Origin: Bimastos eiseni
Taxonomy: Eukaryota; Annelida; Clitellata; Crassiclitellata; Lumbricidae
Length of the DNA stretch: 64,000 bases
Direction: 5' to 3'
Assembly: GCA_959347315.1 (NCBI GenBank)
Contig: OY365815.1
Location: 434,001 to 498,000 of the forward strand
The position numbers and the translations under genes are program-made. The notes beneath the pieces are model-generated. The model was not told where the DNA came from and searched no databases. It saw nothing but the letters and a program-made list of their open reading frames with translations. Positions 52,320 through 64,000 of the stretch are shown here, piece after piece. Each line of letters opens with the position of its first letter. The stretch's first letter is position 1.

Positions 52320-52655
52320 TAGGTAGGCCTTCTGTGGGTTATTACGCTTATTTGTTATATTGTGGATGTGTCCTAATAGGCCTTCTATTCGTCCTCATCA
52401 AACTCAGCAGCATCGGCACTGCATCGTCGTCATCATCATCCTCACCATCACCATCATCATCATCATCATCATAATCATTATCATCATCATCATCACCACC
52501 ACCCCAACCATTACCGCCATGATCACATCCACCAGCACCAATATCATTAGCATCATCAGACCTCACCCGCCATCTGTGATTCTCCCATCAACGAACTGTG
52601 CCCGTGCTCAACAATCACCTCGTGACTCGACACCTAACCCTGACCCTGACCCTAG

Positions 52656-54068
52656 GCCCTGGCCAACAAACATCCATCATACATTCAGGACGCCTATGAC
52701 TTCATATACAGAATCAGAGACACTACAACAAAACCAAACTATATCTTAGTCACAGGTGATGTCACAGCATTATATACAGATATGAACGTAGATAGAACCA
52801 TCACTACTGTAAAAGAATTCTTCCGTAAAAATCCAAAAACTAACAGACCAGACGCTGAACTCTTAGAACTCCTGGAAATAGCAATGAAAACTGATGACTT
52901 CTCCTTCTGCAACAAACTCTTCCCACAAATGTTTGGGACAGCTATGAGGGAAGAACCTTTGCACGTTACTTAGCAAACATGTACCTGGTAGAATTTGACC
53001 AAAAAGCAATGGAGGCCTTCCACATTCACCCACTTGACTTCTTCCGGTTTCTTGACGATATCTCCTTCATATGACCCGGTATTGTCGAGGAGCTAAAACA
53101 ATATGAGGCATTTCTAAATTCTTTAATCACTGACATTACAGTAACCTTAACATACAATGACACTGAAATATTAACTTCCTTGACACAACGACTTCTAGAT
53201 ACACAGTCCAGGACAGGACTACACTGCAGACGAGAGTTTATTTTAAACAGACAGACACGCACCATTTACTGCACAGCTCATCATTCCATCCCAAACACAC
53301 ATTCACTGGCATTCTGAAATCCCAAATTTTAAGATTTAAGAGATTATCTTCATTTAATTTAGAACGGACTTCGATTACTCATGTAAGACACTATTTGACA
53401 GTCCGTTACACAGAGGATATATAGCAAACGACTACTAAGGGAAACTAAGACTAACACATGGACCAGACGTGAAAAGAGTCCTAAAACTAAGAACACCGAT
53501 AACAATCTCCTCCCTCCCAGTAGTCATTCCGTACAACCCACTATCTATGCGCATATTTTATGAATGGAAGAAAATCCTCATGCAAGATAATAATACACTG
53601 CAGCATTACCGCATAATACCAGCCCACTCTAGAAATAGGAACCTAAAAGAATTACTAGCTCCATGTAAAAATAAGCCTATAAAACCCACGCAAAATACTA
53701 ACATAGGTTCAAACAAATGTAACACACCTTCATGCACACAATCATGCCCATACATAACAGTCTCCAAAACATACTCAAGCACATACACACGCCGCAAGTA
53801 CACCATAATCAAGCGACTAGGCTGCCAAGGCACTAACACAATCTGCCTAATAACTTGTAGCGCCTGCAACGAACAATACATAGACCACACACAAGGCAAA
53901 GTAGTAGAAGGCCTATTAGAACACATCCACAATATAACGAATCAGCATAATAACCCACTAGCAAACCACTTCAACTCAAACAACCACTCACTAGAAAATG
54001 TTACAGTTATGCCAACAGTCACTGTTGCTGCATTAGAAATGGCTCTTTTCAGGCCAACAGTAATATAA
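52656..54068 (+). pseudogene. Unit 35: right-family PLE pseudogene, EN open with TICLI
   Basis: RT frame 1 52656-52973, TGA 53072-53074, ggtattgtcg and the gaaatatt shift. EN 53469-54068 same peptide as unit 34. Private acaacaaaacc before motif A (Thr for Ile). Confidence 0.85.
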
Positions 54069-54404
54069 TAGGTAGGCCTTCTGTGGGTTATTACGCTTAT
54101 TTGTTATATTGTGGATGTGTCCTAATAGGCCTTCTATTCGTCCTCATCAAACTCAGCAGCATCGGCACTGCATCGTCGTCATCATCATCCTCACCATCAC
54201 CATCATCATCATCATCATCATAATCATTATCATCATCATCATCACCACCACCCCAACCATTACCGCCATGATCACATCCACCAGCACCAATATCATTAGC
54301 ATCATCAGACCTCACCCGCCATCTGTGATTCTCCCATCAACGAACTGTGCCCGTGCTCAACAATCACCTCGTGACTCGACACCTAACCCTGACCCTGACC
54401 CTAG

Positions 54405-55817
54405 GCCCTGGCCAACAAACATCCATCATACATTCAGGACGCCTATGACTTCATATACAGAATCAGAGACACTACAATAAAACCAAACTATATCTTAGTC
54501 ACAGGTGATGTCACAGCATTATATACAGATATGAACGTAGATAGAACCATCACTACTGTAAAAGAATTCTTCCGTAAAAATCCAAAAACTAACAGACCAG
54601 ACGCTGAACTCTTAGAACTCCTGGAAATAGCAATGAAAACTGATGACTTCTCCTTCTGCAACAAACTCTTCCCACAAATGTTTGGGACAGCTATGAGGGA
54701 AGAACCTTTGCACGTTACTTAGCAAACATGTACCTGGTAGAATTTGACCAAAAAGCAATGGAGGCCTTCCACATTCACCCACTTGACTTCTTCCGGTTTC
54801 TTGACGATATCTCCTTCATATGACCCGGTATTGTCGAGGAGCTAAAACAATATGAGGCATTTCTAAATTCTTTAATCACTGACATTACAGTAACCTTAAC
54901 ATACAATGACACTGAAATATTAACTTCCTTGACACAACGACTTCTAGATACACAGTCCAGGACAGGACTACACTGCAGACGAGAGTTTATTTCAAACAGA
55001 CAGACACGCACCATTTACTGCACAGCTCATCATTCCATCCCAAACACACATTCACTGGCATTCTGAAATCCCAAATTTTAAGATTTAAGAGATTATCTTC
55101 ATTTAATTTAGAACGGACTTCGATTACTCATGTAAGACACTATTTGACAGTCCGTTACACAGAGGATATATAGCAAACGACTACTAAGGGAAACTAAGAC
55201 TAACACATGGACCAGACGTGAAAAGAGTCCTAAAACTAAGAACACCGATAACAATCTCCTCCCTCCCAGTAGTCATTCCGTACAACCCACTATCTATGCG
55301 CATATTTTATGAATGGAAGAAAATCCTCATGCAAGATAATAATACACTGCAGCATTACCGCATAATACCAGCCCACTCTAGAAATAGGAACCTAAAAGAA
55401 TTACTAGCTCCATGTAAAAATAAGCCTATAAAACCCACGCAAAATACTAACATAGGTTCAAACAAATGTAACACACCTTCATGCACACAATCATGCCCAT
55501 ACATAACAGTCTCCAAAACATACTCAAGCACATACACACGCCGCAAGTACACCATAATCAAGCGACTAGGCTGCCAAGGCACTAACACAATCTGCCTAAT
55601 AACTTGTAGCGCCTGCAACGAACAATACATAGACCACACACAAGGCAAAGTAGTAGAAGGCCTATTAGAACACATCCACAATATAACGAATCAGCATAAT
55701 AACCCACTAGCAAACCACTTCAACTCAAACAACCACTCACTAGAAAATGTTACAGTTATGCCAACAGTCACTGTTGCTGCATTAGAAATGGCTCTTTTCA
55801 GGCCAACAGTAATATAA
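54405..55817 (+). pseudogene. Unit 36: near-twin of unit 35
   Basis: 1749 bases after unit 35 with the same lesions (TGA 54821-54823, ggtattgtcg, gaaatatt). EN 55218-55817 encodes the same peptide. tttcaaac replaces ttttaaac at the thumb. A recent single-unit duplication is likely. Confidence 0.85.
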
Positions 55818-56153
55818 TAGGTAGGCCTTCTGTGGGTTATTACGCTTATTTGTTATATTGTGGATGTGTCCTAATAGGCCTTCTATTCGTCCTCATCAAA
55901 CTCAGCAGCATCGGCACTGCATCGTCGTCATCATCATCCTCACCATCATCATCATCATCATCATCATCATAATCATTATCATCATCATCATCACCACCAC
56001 CCCAACCATTACCGCCATGATCACATCCACCAGCACCAATATCATTAGCATCATCAGACCTCACCCGCCATCTGTGATTCTCCCATCAACGAACTGTGCC
56101 CGTGCTCAACAATCACCTCGTGACTCGACACCTAACCCTGACCCTGACCCTAG

Positions 56154-57555
56154 GCCCTGGCCAACAAACATCCATCATACATTCAGGACGCCTATGACTT
56201 CATATACAGAATCAGAGACACTACAATAAAACCAAACTATATCTTAGTCACAGGTGATGTCACAGCATTATATACAGATATGAACGTAGATAGAACCATC
56301 ACTACTGTAAAAGATTTCTTCCGTAAAAATCCAAAAACTAACAGACCAGACGCTGAACTCTTATAACTCCTGGAAATAGCAATGAAAACTGATGACTTCT
56401 CCTTCTGCAACAAACTCTTCCCACAAATGTTTGGGACAGCTATGAGGGAAGAACCTTTGCGCGTTACTTAGCAAACATGTACCTGGTAGAATTTGACCAA
56501 AAAGCAATGGAGGCCTTCCACATTCACCCACTTGACTTCTTCCGGTTTCTTGACGATATCTCCTTCATATGACCCGGTACTGTCGAGGAGCTAAAACAAT
56601 ATGAGGCATTTCTAAATTCTTTAATCACTGACATTACAGTAACCTTAACATACAATGACACTGAAATATTAACTTCCTTGACACAACGACTTCTAGATAC
56701 ACAGTCCAGGACAGGACTACACTGCAGACGAGAGTTTATTTTAAACAGACAGACACGCACCATTTACTGCACAGCTCATCATTCCATCCCAAACACACAT
56801 TCACTGGCATTCTGAAATCCCAAATTTTAAGATTTAAGAGATTATCTTCATTTAATTTAGAACGGACTTCGACTACTCATGTAAGACACTATTTGACAGT
56901 CCGATACACAGAGGATATATAGCAAACGACTACTAAGTGAAACTAAGTAACTCATGGACCAGACGTGAAAAGAGTCCTAAAACTAAGAACACCGTTAACA
57001 ATCTCCTCCCTCCCAGTAGTCATTCCGTACAACCCACTATCTATGCGCATATTATATGAATGGAAGAAATTCCTCATGCAAGATAATAATACACTGCAGC
57101 ATTACCGCATAATACCAGCCCACTCTAGAAATAGGAACCTAAAAGCTCCACGTAAAAATAAGCCTATAAAACACACGCAAAATACTAACATAGGTTCAAA
57201 CAAATGTAACACACCTTCATGCACACAATCATGCCCATACGCAACAGTCTCCAAAACATACTCAACCACATACACACGCCTCAAGTACACCATAATCAAG
57301 CGACTAGGCTGCCAAGGCACTAACACAATCTACCTAATAACTTGTAGCGCCTGCAACGAACAATACATAGACCACACACAAGGCAAAGTAGTAGAAGGCC
57401 TATGAGAACACATCCACAATATAACGAATCAGCATAATAACCCACTAGCAAACCACTTCAACTCAAACAACCACTCACTAGAAAATGTTACAGTTATGCC
57501 AACAGTCACTGTTGCTGCATTAGAAATGGCTCTTTTCAGGCCAACAGTAATATAA
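56154..57555 (+). pseudogene. Unit 37: heavily broken PLE pseudogene
   Basis: RT frame 1 has KDFF for KEFF and stops at tta-taa near 56.36 kb; TGA 56570-56572; gaaatatt shift; 2 bases lost in aactaagtaactc. EN 56965 to TGA 57403-57405, remnant to 57555, with RLKYTI for RRKYTI. Shares the first stop with unit 40. Confidence 0.85.
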
Positions 57556-57897
57556 TAGGTAGGCTTTCTGTGGGTTATTACGCTTATTTGTTATATTGTG
57601 GATGTGTTCTAATAGGCGTTCTATTCGTCCTCATCAAACTCAGCAGCATCGGCACTGCATCGTCGTCATCATCATCCTCACCATCATCATCATCATCATC
57701 ATCATCATAATCATCATCATCATCATCATCATCATCACCACCACCCCAGCCATTACCGCCATGATCACATCCACCAGCACCATTATCATATGTATCATCA
57801 GACCTCACCCGCCATCTGTGATTCTCCCACCAACGAACTGTGCCCGTGCTCAACAATCACCTCGTGATTCGACACCTAACCCTGACCCTGACCCTAG

Positions 57898-59308
57898 GCC
57901 CTGGCCAACAAACATCCATCATACATTAAGGACGCATATGACTTCATAAACAGAATCAGAGACCCCACAATAAAACCACACTATATCTTAGTCACAGGTG
58001 ATGTAACAGCATTACATACAGATATGAACGTAGATAGAACCATCACTACTGTAAAAGAATTCTTCCGTAAAAATCCAAAAACCAACAGACTAGACGCTGA
58101 ACTCTTAGAACTCCTGGAAATAGCAATGAAAACTGATGACTTCTCCTTCTGCAACAAACTCTTCCCACAAATGTTTGGGAAAGCTATGAGGGAAGAACCA
58201 TTGCACGTAACTTAGCAAACATGTACCTGGTAGAATTTGACCAAAAAGCAATGGAGGCCTTCCACATTCACCCACTTGACTTTTTCAGGTTTCTTGACGA
58301 TATCTTCTTCATATGGCCCGGTACTGTCGAGGAGCTAAAACAATATGAGGCATTTCTAAATTCTTTAATCCCTGACATTACAGTAACCTTAACATACAAT
58401 GACACTGAAATTAACTTCCTTGACACAACGATTTCTAGATACACAGACCAGAACAGGACTACACTGCAGACGAGAGTTTAGTTTAAACAGACAGACACGC
58501 ACCAATTACTGCACAGGTCATCATTCCATCCCAAACACACATTCACTGGCATTCTGAAATCCCAAATTTTAAGATTTAAGAGATTATCTTCATTTAATTT
58601 AGAACGGACTTCGATTACTCATGTAAGACACTATTTGACAGTCCGTTACACAGAGGATATATAGCAAACGACTACTAAGGGAAACTAAGACTAACACATG
58701 GACCAGACGTGAAAAGAGTCCTAAAACTAAGAACACCGATAACAATCTCCTCCCTCCCAGTAGTCATTCCGTACAACCCACTATCTATGCGCATATTTTA
58801 TGAATGGAAGAAAATCCTCATGCAAGATAATAATACACTGCAGCATTACCGCATAATACCAGCCCACTCTAGAAATAGGAACCTAAAAGAATTACTAGCT
58901 CCATGTAAAAATAAGCCTATAAAACCCACGCAAAATACTAACATAGGTTCAAACAAATGTAACACACCTTCATGCACACAATCATGCCCATACATAACAG
59001 TCTCCAAAACATACTCAAGCACATACACACGCCGCAAGTACACCATAATCAAGCGACTAGGCTGCCAAGGCACTAACACAATCTGCCTAATAACTTGTAG
59101 CGCCTGCAACGAACAATACATAGACCACACACAAGGCAAAGTAGTAGAAGGCCTATTAGAACACATCCACAATATAACGAATCAGCATAATAACCCACTA
59201 GCAAACCACTTCAACTCAAACAACCACTCACTAGAAAATGTTACAGTTATGCCAACAGTCACTGTTGCTGCATTAGAAATGGCTCTTTTCAGGCCAACAG
59301 TAATATAA
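57898..59308 (+). pseudogene. Unit 38: counterpart of unit 34, EN open with TICLI
   Basis: RT frame 1 57898-58215 (FGKAM private). Frame 2 58221-58481, FLDDIFFIW, stopped by the same TAG, with DQNRT for DQDRT. EN 58709-59308. Confidence 0.85.
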
Positions 59309-59623
59309 TAGGTAGGCCTTCTGTGGGTTATTACGCTTATTTGTTATATTGTGGATGTGTCCTAATAGGCCTTCTATTCGTCCTCATCAAACTCAGCAGC
59401 ATCGGCACTGCATCGTCGTCATCATCATCATCATCATCATAATCATTATCATCATCATCATCACCACCACCCCAACCATTACCGCCATGATCACATCCAC
59501 CAGCACCAATATCATTAGCATCATCAGACCTCACCCGCCATCTGTGATTCTCCCATCAACGAACTGTGCCCGTGCTCAACAATCACCTCGTGACTCGACA
59601 CCTAACCCTGACCCTGACCCTAG
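59309..59623. repeat. Spacer 38, contracted microsatellite
   Basis: The TCA tract (59411-59470) lacks the cctcacc break and is 21 bases shorter than in its close relatives at 52.4 and 55.9 kb. This accounts for the 1726-base spacing here among neighbours of 1743-1749. A slippage event is the simple explanation. Confidence 0.8.
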
Positions 59624-61027
59624 GCCCTGGCCAACAAACATCCATCATACATTCAGGACGCCTATGACTTCATATACAGAATCAGAGACACTACAATAAA
59701 ACCAAACTATATCTTAGTCACAGGTGATGTCACAGCATTATATACAGATATGAACGTAGATAGAACCATCACTACTGTAAAAGAATTCTTCCGTAAAAAT
59801 CCAAAAACTAACAGACCAGACGCTGAACTCTTAGAACTCCTGGAAATAGCAATGAAAACTGATGACTTCTCCTTCTGCAACAAACTCTTCCCACAAATGT
59901 TTGGGACAGCTATGGGGGAAGAACCTTTGCGCGTTACTTAGCAAACATGTACCTGGTAGAATTTGACCAAAAAGCAATGGAGGCCTTCCACATTCACCCA
60001 CTTGACTTCTTCCGGTTTCTTGACGATATCTCCTTCATATGACCCGGTACTGTCGAGGAGCTAAAACAATATGAGGCATTTCTAAATTCTTTAATCACTG
60101 ACATTACAGTAACCTTAACATACAATGACACTGAAATATTAACTTCCTTGACACAACGACTTCTAGATACACAGTCCAGGACAGGACTACACTGCAGACG
60201 AGAGTTTATTTTAAACAGACAGACACGCACCATTTACTGCACAGCTCATCATTCCATCCCAAACACACATTCACTGGCATTCTGAAATCCCAAATTTTAA
60301 GATTTAAGAGATTATCTTCATTTAATTTAGAACGGACTTCGATTACTCATGTAAGACACTATTTGACAGTCCGATACACAGAGGATATATAGCAAACGAC
60401 TACTAAGTGAAACTAAGACTAACTCATGGACCAGACGTGAAAAGAGTCCTAAAACTAAGAACACCGATAACAATCTCCTCCCTCCCAGTAGTCATTCCGT
60501 ACAACCCACTATCTATGCGCATATTATATGAATGGAAGAAATTCCTCATGCAAGATAATAATACACTGCAGCATTACCGCATAATACCAGCCCACTCTAG
60601 AAATAGGAACCTAAAAGCTCCACGTAAAAATAAGCCTATAAAACCCACGCAAAATACTAACATAGGTTCAAACAAATGTAACACACCTTCATGCACACAA
60701 TCATGCCCATACGCAACAGTCTCCAAAACATACTCAACCACATACACACGCCGCAAGTACACCATAATCAAGCGACTAGGCTGCCAAGGCACTAACACAA
60801 TCTACCTAATAACTTGTAGCGCCTGCAACGAACAATACATAGACCACACACAAGGCAAAGTAGTAGAAGGCCTATGAGAACACATCCACAATATAACGAA
60901 TCAGCATAATAACCCACTAGCAAACCACTTCAACTCAAACAACCACTCACTAGAAAATGTTACAGTTATGCCAACAGTCACTGTTGCTGCATTAGAAATG
61001 GCTCTTTTCAGGCCAACAGTAATATAA
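59624..61027 (+). pseudogene. Unit 39: right-family PLE pseudogene, RT and EN stopped
   Basis: RT frame 1 59624-59941 open; TGA 60050-60052; gaaatatt shift. EN-containing frame 60407 to TGA 60875-60877, remnant to 61027. Keeps KPTQN where its EN relatives read KHTQN. Confidence 0.85.
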
Positions 61028-61366
61028 TAGGTAGGCTTTCTGTGGGTTATTACGCTTATTTGTTATATTGTGGATGTGTCCTAATAGGCCTTCTATTCGT
61101 CCTCATCAAACTCAGCAGCATCGGCACTGCATCGTCGTCATCATCATCCTCACCATCATCATCATCATCATCATCATCATCATAATCATCATCATCATCA
61201 TCATCACCACCACCCCAACCATTACCGCCATGATCACATCCACCAGCACCAATATCATTAGCATCATCAGACCTCACCCGCCATCTGTGATTCTCCCATC
61301 AACGAACTGTGCCCGTGCTCAACAATCACCTCGTGACTCGACACCTAACCCTGACCCTGACCCTAG

Positions 61367-62770
61367 GCCCTGGCCAACAAACATCCATCATACATTCAGG
61401 ACGCCTATGACTTCATATACAGAATCAGAGACACTACAATAAAACCAAACTATATCTTAGTCACAGGTGATGTCACAGCATTATATACAGATATGAACGT
61501 AGATAGAACCATCACTACTGTAAAAGATTTCTTCCGTAAAAATCCAAAAACTAACAGACCAGACGCTGAACTCTTATAACTCCTGGAAATAGCAATGAAA
61601 ACTGATGACTTCTCCTTCTGCAACAAACTCTTCCCACAAATGTTTGGGACAGCTATGAGGGAAGAACCTTTGCGCGTTACTTAGCAAACATGTACCTGGT
61701 AGAATTTGACCAAAAAGCAATGGAGGCCTTCCACATTCACCCACTTGACTTCTTCCGGTTTCTTGACGATATCTCCTTCATATGACCCGGTACTGTCGAG
61801 GAGCTAAAACAATATGAGGCATTTCTAAATTCTTTAATCACTGACATTACAGTAACCTTAAAATACAATGACACTGAAATATTAACTTCCTTGACACAAC
61901 GACTTCTAGATACACAGTCCAGGACAGGACTACACTGCAGACGAGAGTTTATTTTAAACAGACAGACACGCACCATTTACTGCACAGCTCATCATTCCAT
62001 CCCAAACACACATTCACTGGCATTCTGAAATCCCAAATTTTAAGATTTAAGAGATTATCTTCATTTAATTTAGAACGGACTTCGACTACTCATGTAAGAC
62101 ACTATTTGACAGTCCGTTACACAGAGGATATATAGCAAACGACTACTAAGTGAAACTAAGACTAACTCATGGACCAGACGTGAAAAGAGTCCTAAAACTA
62201 AGAACACCGATAACAATCTCCTCCCTCCCAGTAGTCATTCCGTACAACCCACTATCTATGCGCATATTATATGAATGGAAGAAATTCCTCATGCAAGATA
62301 ATAATACACTGCAGCATTACCGCATAATACCAGCCCACTCTAGAAATAGGAACCTAAAAGCTCCACGTAAAAATAAGCCTATAAAACACACGCAAAATAC
62401 TAACATAGGTTCAAACAAATGTAACACACCTTCATGCACACAATCATGCCCATACGCAACAGTCTCCAAAACATACTCAACCACATACACACGCCGCAAG
62501 TACACCATAATCAAGCGACTAGGCTGCCAAGGCACTAACACAATCTACCTAATAACTTGTAGCGCCTGCAACGAACAATACATAGACCACACACAAGGCA
62601 AAGTAGTAGAAGGCCTATGAGAACACATCCACAATATAACGAATCAGCATAATAACCCACTAGCAAACCACTTCAACTCAAACAACCACTCACTAGAAAA
62701 TGTTACAGTTATGCCAACAGTCACTGTTGCTGCATTAGAAATGGCTCTTTTCAGGCCAACAGTAATATAA
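61367..62770 (+). pseudogene. Unit 40: PLE pseudogene with four stops or shifts
   Basis: RT frame 1 has KDFF and the tta-taa stop near 61.58 kb, as in unit 37; TGA 61783-61785; gaaatatt shift; EN-containing frame 62150 to TGA 62618-62620, remnant to 62770. Private taaaatac for taacatac. Confidence 0.85.
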
Positions 62771-63112
62771 TAGGTAGGCTTTCTGTGGGTTATTACGCTT
62801 ATTTGTTATATTGTGGATGTGTTCTAATAGGCGTTCTATTCGTCCTCATCAAACTCAGCAGCATCGGCACTGCATCGTCGTCATCATCATCCTCACCATC
62901 ATCATCATCATCATCATCATCATAATCATCATCATCATCATCATCATCATCACCACCACCCCAGCCATTACCGCCATGATCACATCCACCAGCACCATTA
63001 TCATATGTATCATTAGACCTCACCCGCCATCTGTGATTCTCCCACCAACGAACTGTGCCCGTGCTCAACAATCACCTCGTGATTCGACACCTAACCCTGA
63101 CCCTGACCCTAG

Positions 63113-64000
63113 GCCCTGGCCAACAAACATCCATCATACATTCAGGACGCCTATGACCTCATAAACAGAATCAGAGACACTACAATAAAACCACACTATA
63201 TCTTAGTCACAGGTGATGTCACAGCATTATATACAGATATGAACGTAGATAGAACCATCACTACTGTAAAAGAATTCTTCCGTAAAAATCCAAAAACTAA
63301 CAGACTAGACGCTGAACTCTTAGAACTCCTGGAAATAGCAATGAAAACTGATGACTTCTCTTTCTGCAACAAACTCTTCCCACAAATGTTTGGGACAGCT
63401 ATGGGGGAAGAACCTTTGCACGTGACTTAGCAAACATGTACCTGGTAGAATTTGAGCAAAAAGCAATGGAGGCCTTCCACATTCACCCACTTGACTTCTT
63501 CCGTTTTCTTGACGATATCTCCTTCATATGACCCGGTATTGTCGAGGAGCTAAAACAATATGAGGCATTTCTAAATTCTTTAATCCCTGACATTACAGTA
63601 ACCTTAACATACAATGACACTGAAATTAACTTCCTTGACACAACGATTTCTAGATACACAGACCAGGACAGGACTACACTGCAGACGAGAGTTTAGTTTA
63701 AACAGACAGACACGCACCAATTACTGCACAGGTCATCATTCCATCCCAAACACACATTCACTGGCATTCTGAAATCCCAAATTTTAAGATTTAAGAGATT
63801 ATCTTCATTTAATTTAGAACGGACTTCGATTACTCATGTAAGACACTATTTGACAGTCCGTTACACAGAGGATATATAGCAAACGACTACTAAGGGAAAC
63901 TAAGACTAACACATGGACCAGACGTGAAAAGAGTCCTAAAACTAAGAACACCGATAACAATCTCCTCCCTCCCAGTAGTCATTCCGTACAACCCACTATC
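63113..64000 (+). pseudogene. Unit 41: PLE pseudogene, cut by window end
   Basis: RT frame 1 63113-63430. TGA 63529-63531 with ggtattgtcg, then standard gaaattaac and the gtttagttt TAG of units 34 and 38. It thus combines the RT stop of one family with the thumb stop of another. The EN linker begins at the window edge. Confidence 0.85.

Larger units (their letters stand above)
47414..54404 (+). repeat. Higher-order periodicity B, second block (about 6.99 kb)
   Basis: Units 32-35. The first two units mirror units 28-29. Unit 34 is instead mirrored by unit 38 at an offset of 6989 bases, and unit 35 by unit 39 at 6968 bases; that offset is 21 shorter because of a microsatellite contraction. The right arm is thus a mosaic of overlapping multi-unit duplications. 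Confidence 0.6.
1..64000 (+). repeat. PLE-derived tandem array (macrosatellite), 41 units
   Basis: The same RT core, GIY-YIG and spacer succession recurs in one orientation across the whole window. Using the ATG of the motif-A region as anchor, unit spacing is 1708-1751 bases, apart from short units of 937-939 and 797 bases near 19-20, 26-27 and 33-34 kb, and one of 939 bases at 38 kb. The first unit starts inside the RT and the last ends inside the linker before the EN, so the array continues on both sides. Units resemble each other closely, and differ mainly by shared diagnostic SNPs, small indels and microsatellite length. This is the pattern expected from unequal exchange and amplification, rather than from independent retrotransposition: I see no target-site duplication or poly-A break between units. 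Confidence 0.95.

Noticed and set aside
1..64000. CRISPR array or phage-like system, because of the regular repetition
   Set aside because: The repeats are 1.7 kb and encode RT and EN fragments; there are no short repeats with unique spacers, no cas genes and no bacterial gene organisation.

Overview
The whole 64 kb window is one head-to-tail tandem array on the + strand. I counted 41 repeat units, most of them 1.71-1.75 kb long. The first and last units run off the window, so neither end of the array is seen. I find no other gene, tRNA, rRNA, CRISPR array or bacterial-type operon.

Each full unit has two parts. The first, about 1.4 kb, derives from a Penelope-like retroelement (PLE) truncated at its 5' end. 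It carries the reverse transcriptase (RT) core from motif A (LVTGDVTALYT) through motif C (FLDD followed by IW-G-EEL) and the thumb, and then a Cys-rich linker and a degenerate GIY-YIG endonuclease (EN). The second, about 0.31-0.34 kb, is a spacer. It holds an inverted copy of part of the EN, a TCA microsatellite, a stretch I do not recognise, and a short degenerate telomere-like CCCTGA tract. PLEs are eukaryotic and common in animals, so the window looks like animal heterochromatin or a macrosatellite. The species cannot be read from the sequence.

No unit can encode a working RT. Every unit whose RT is seen shares a frameshift just after the motif-B-like FGTAMG. All but three share a 2-base AT insertion before the EN. 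The founder was therefore probably already dead when it was amplified. The EN frame by contrast is open in 26 of the 33 units that contain it. Only unit 29 has motif C, thumb and EN in one open frame (361 codons, 42501-43586).

Layout. At 1-18.4 kb lie units of the left family, with a segment near 2.9-4.2 kb repeated at 9.8-11.1 kb. At 18.4-19.6 kb is one unit of the right-hand family. At 19.7-38.7 kb is a higher-order repeat with a 6.91 kb period, in two full copies and a shortened third, each containing two complementary deletion units. At 38.7-64 kb are right-family units with longer, interrupted microsatellites, a looser 6.98 kb periodicity and recent single-unit duplications.

The most unusual structure is a long inverted repeat in every full unit. 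An EN coding segment and the spacer behind it can pair over about 56 bp around a loop of about 120 nt, so the array holds dozens of evenly spaced potential hairpins. All comparisons were made by eye; no alignment or database search was run.
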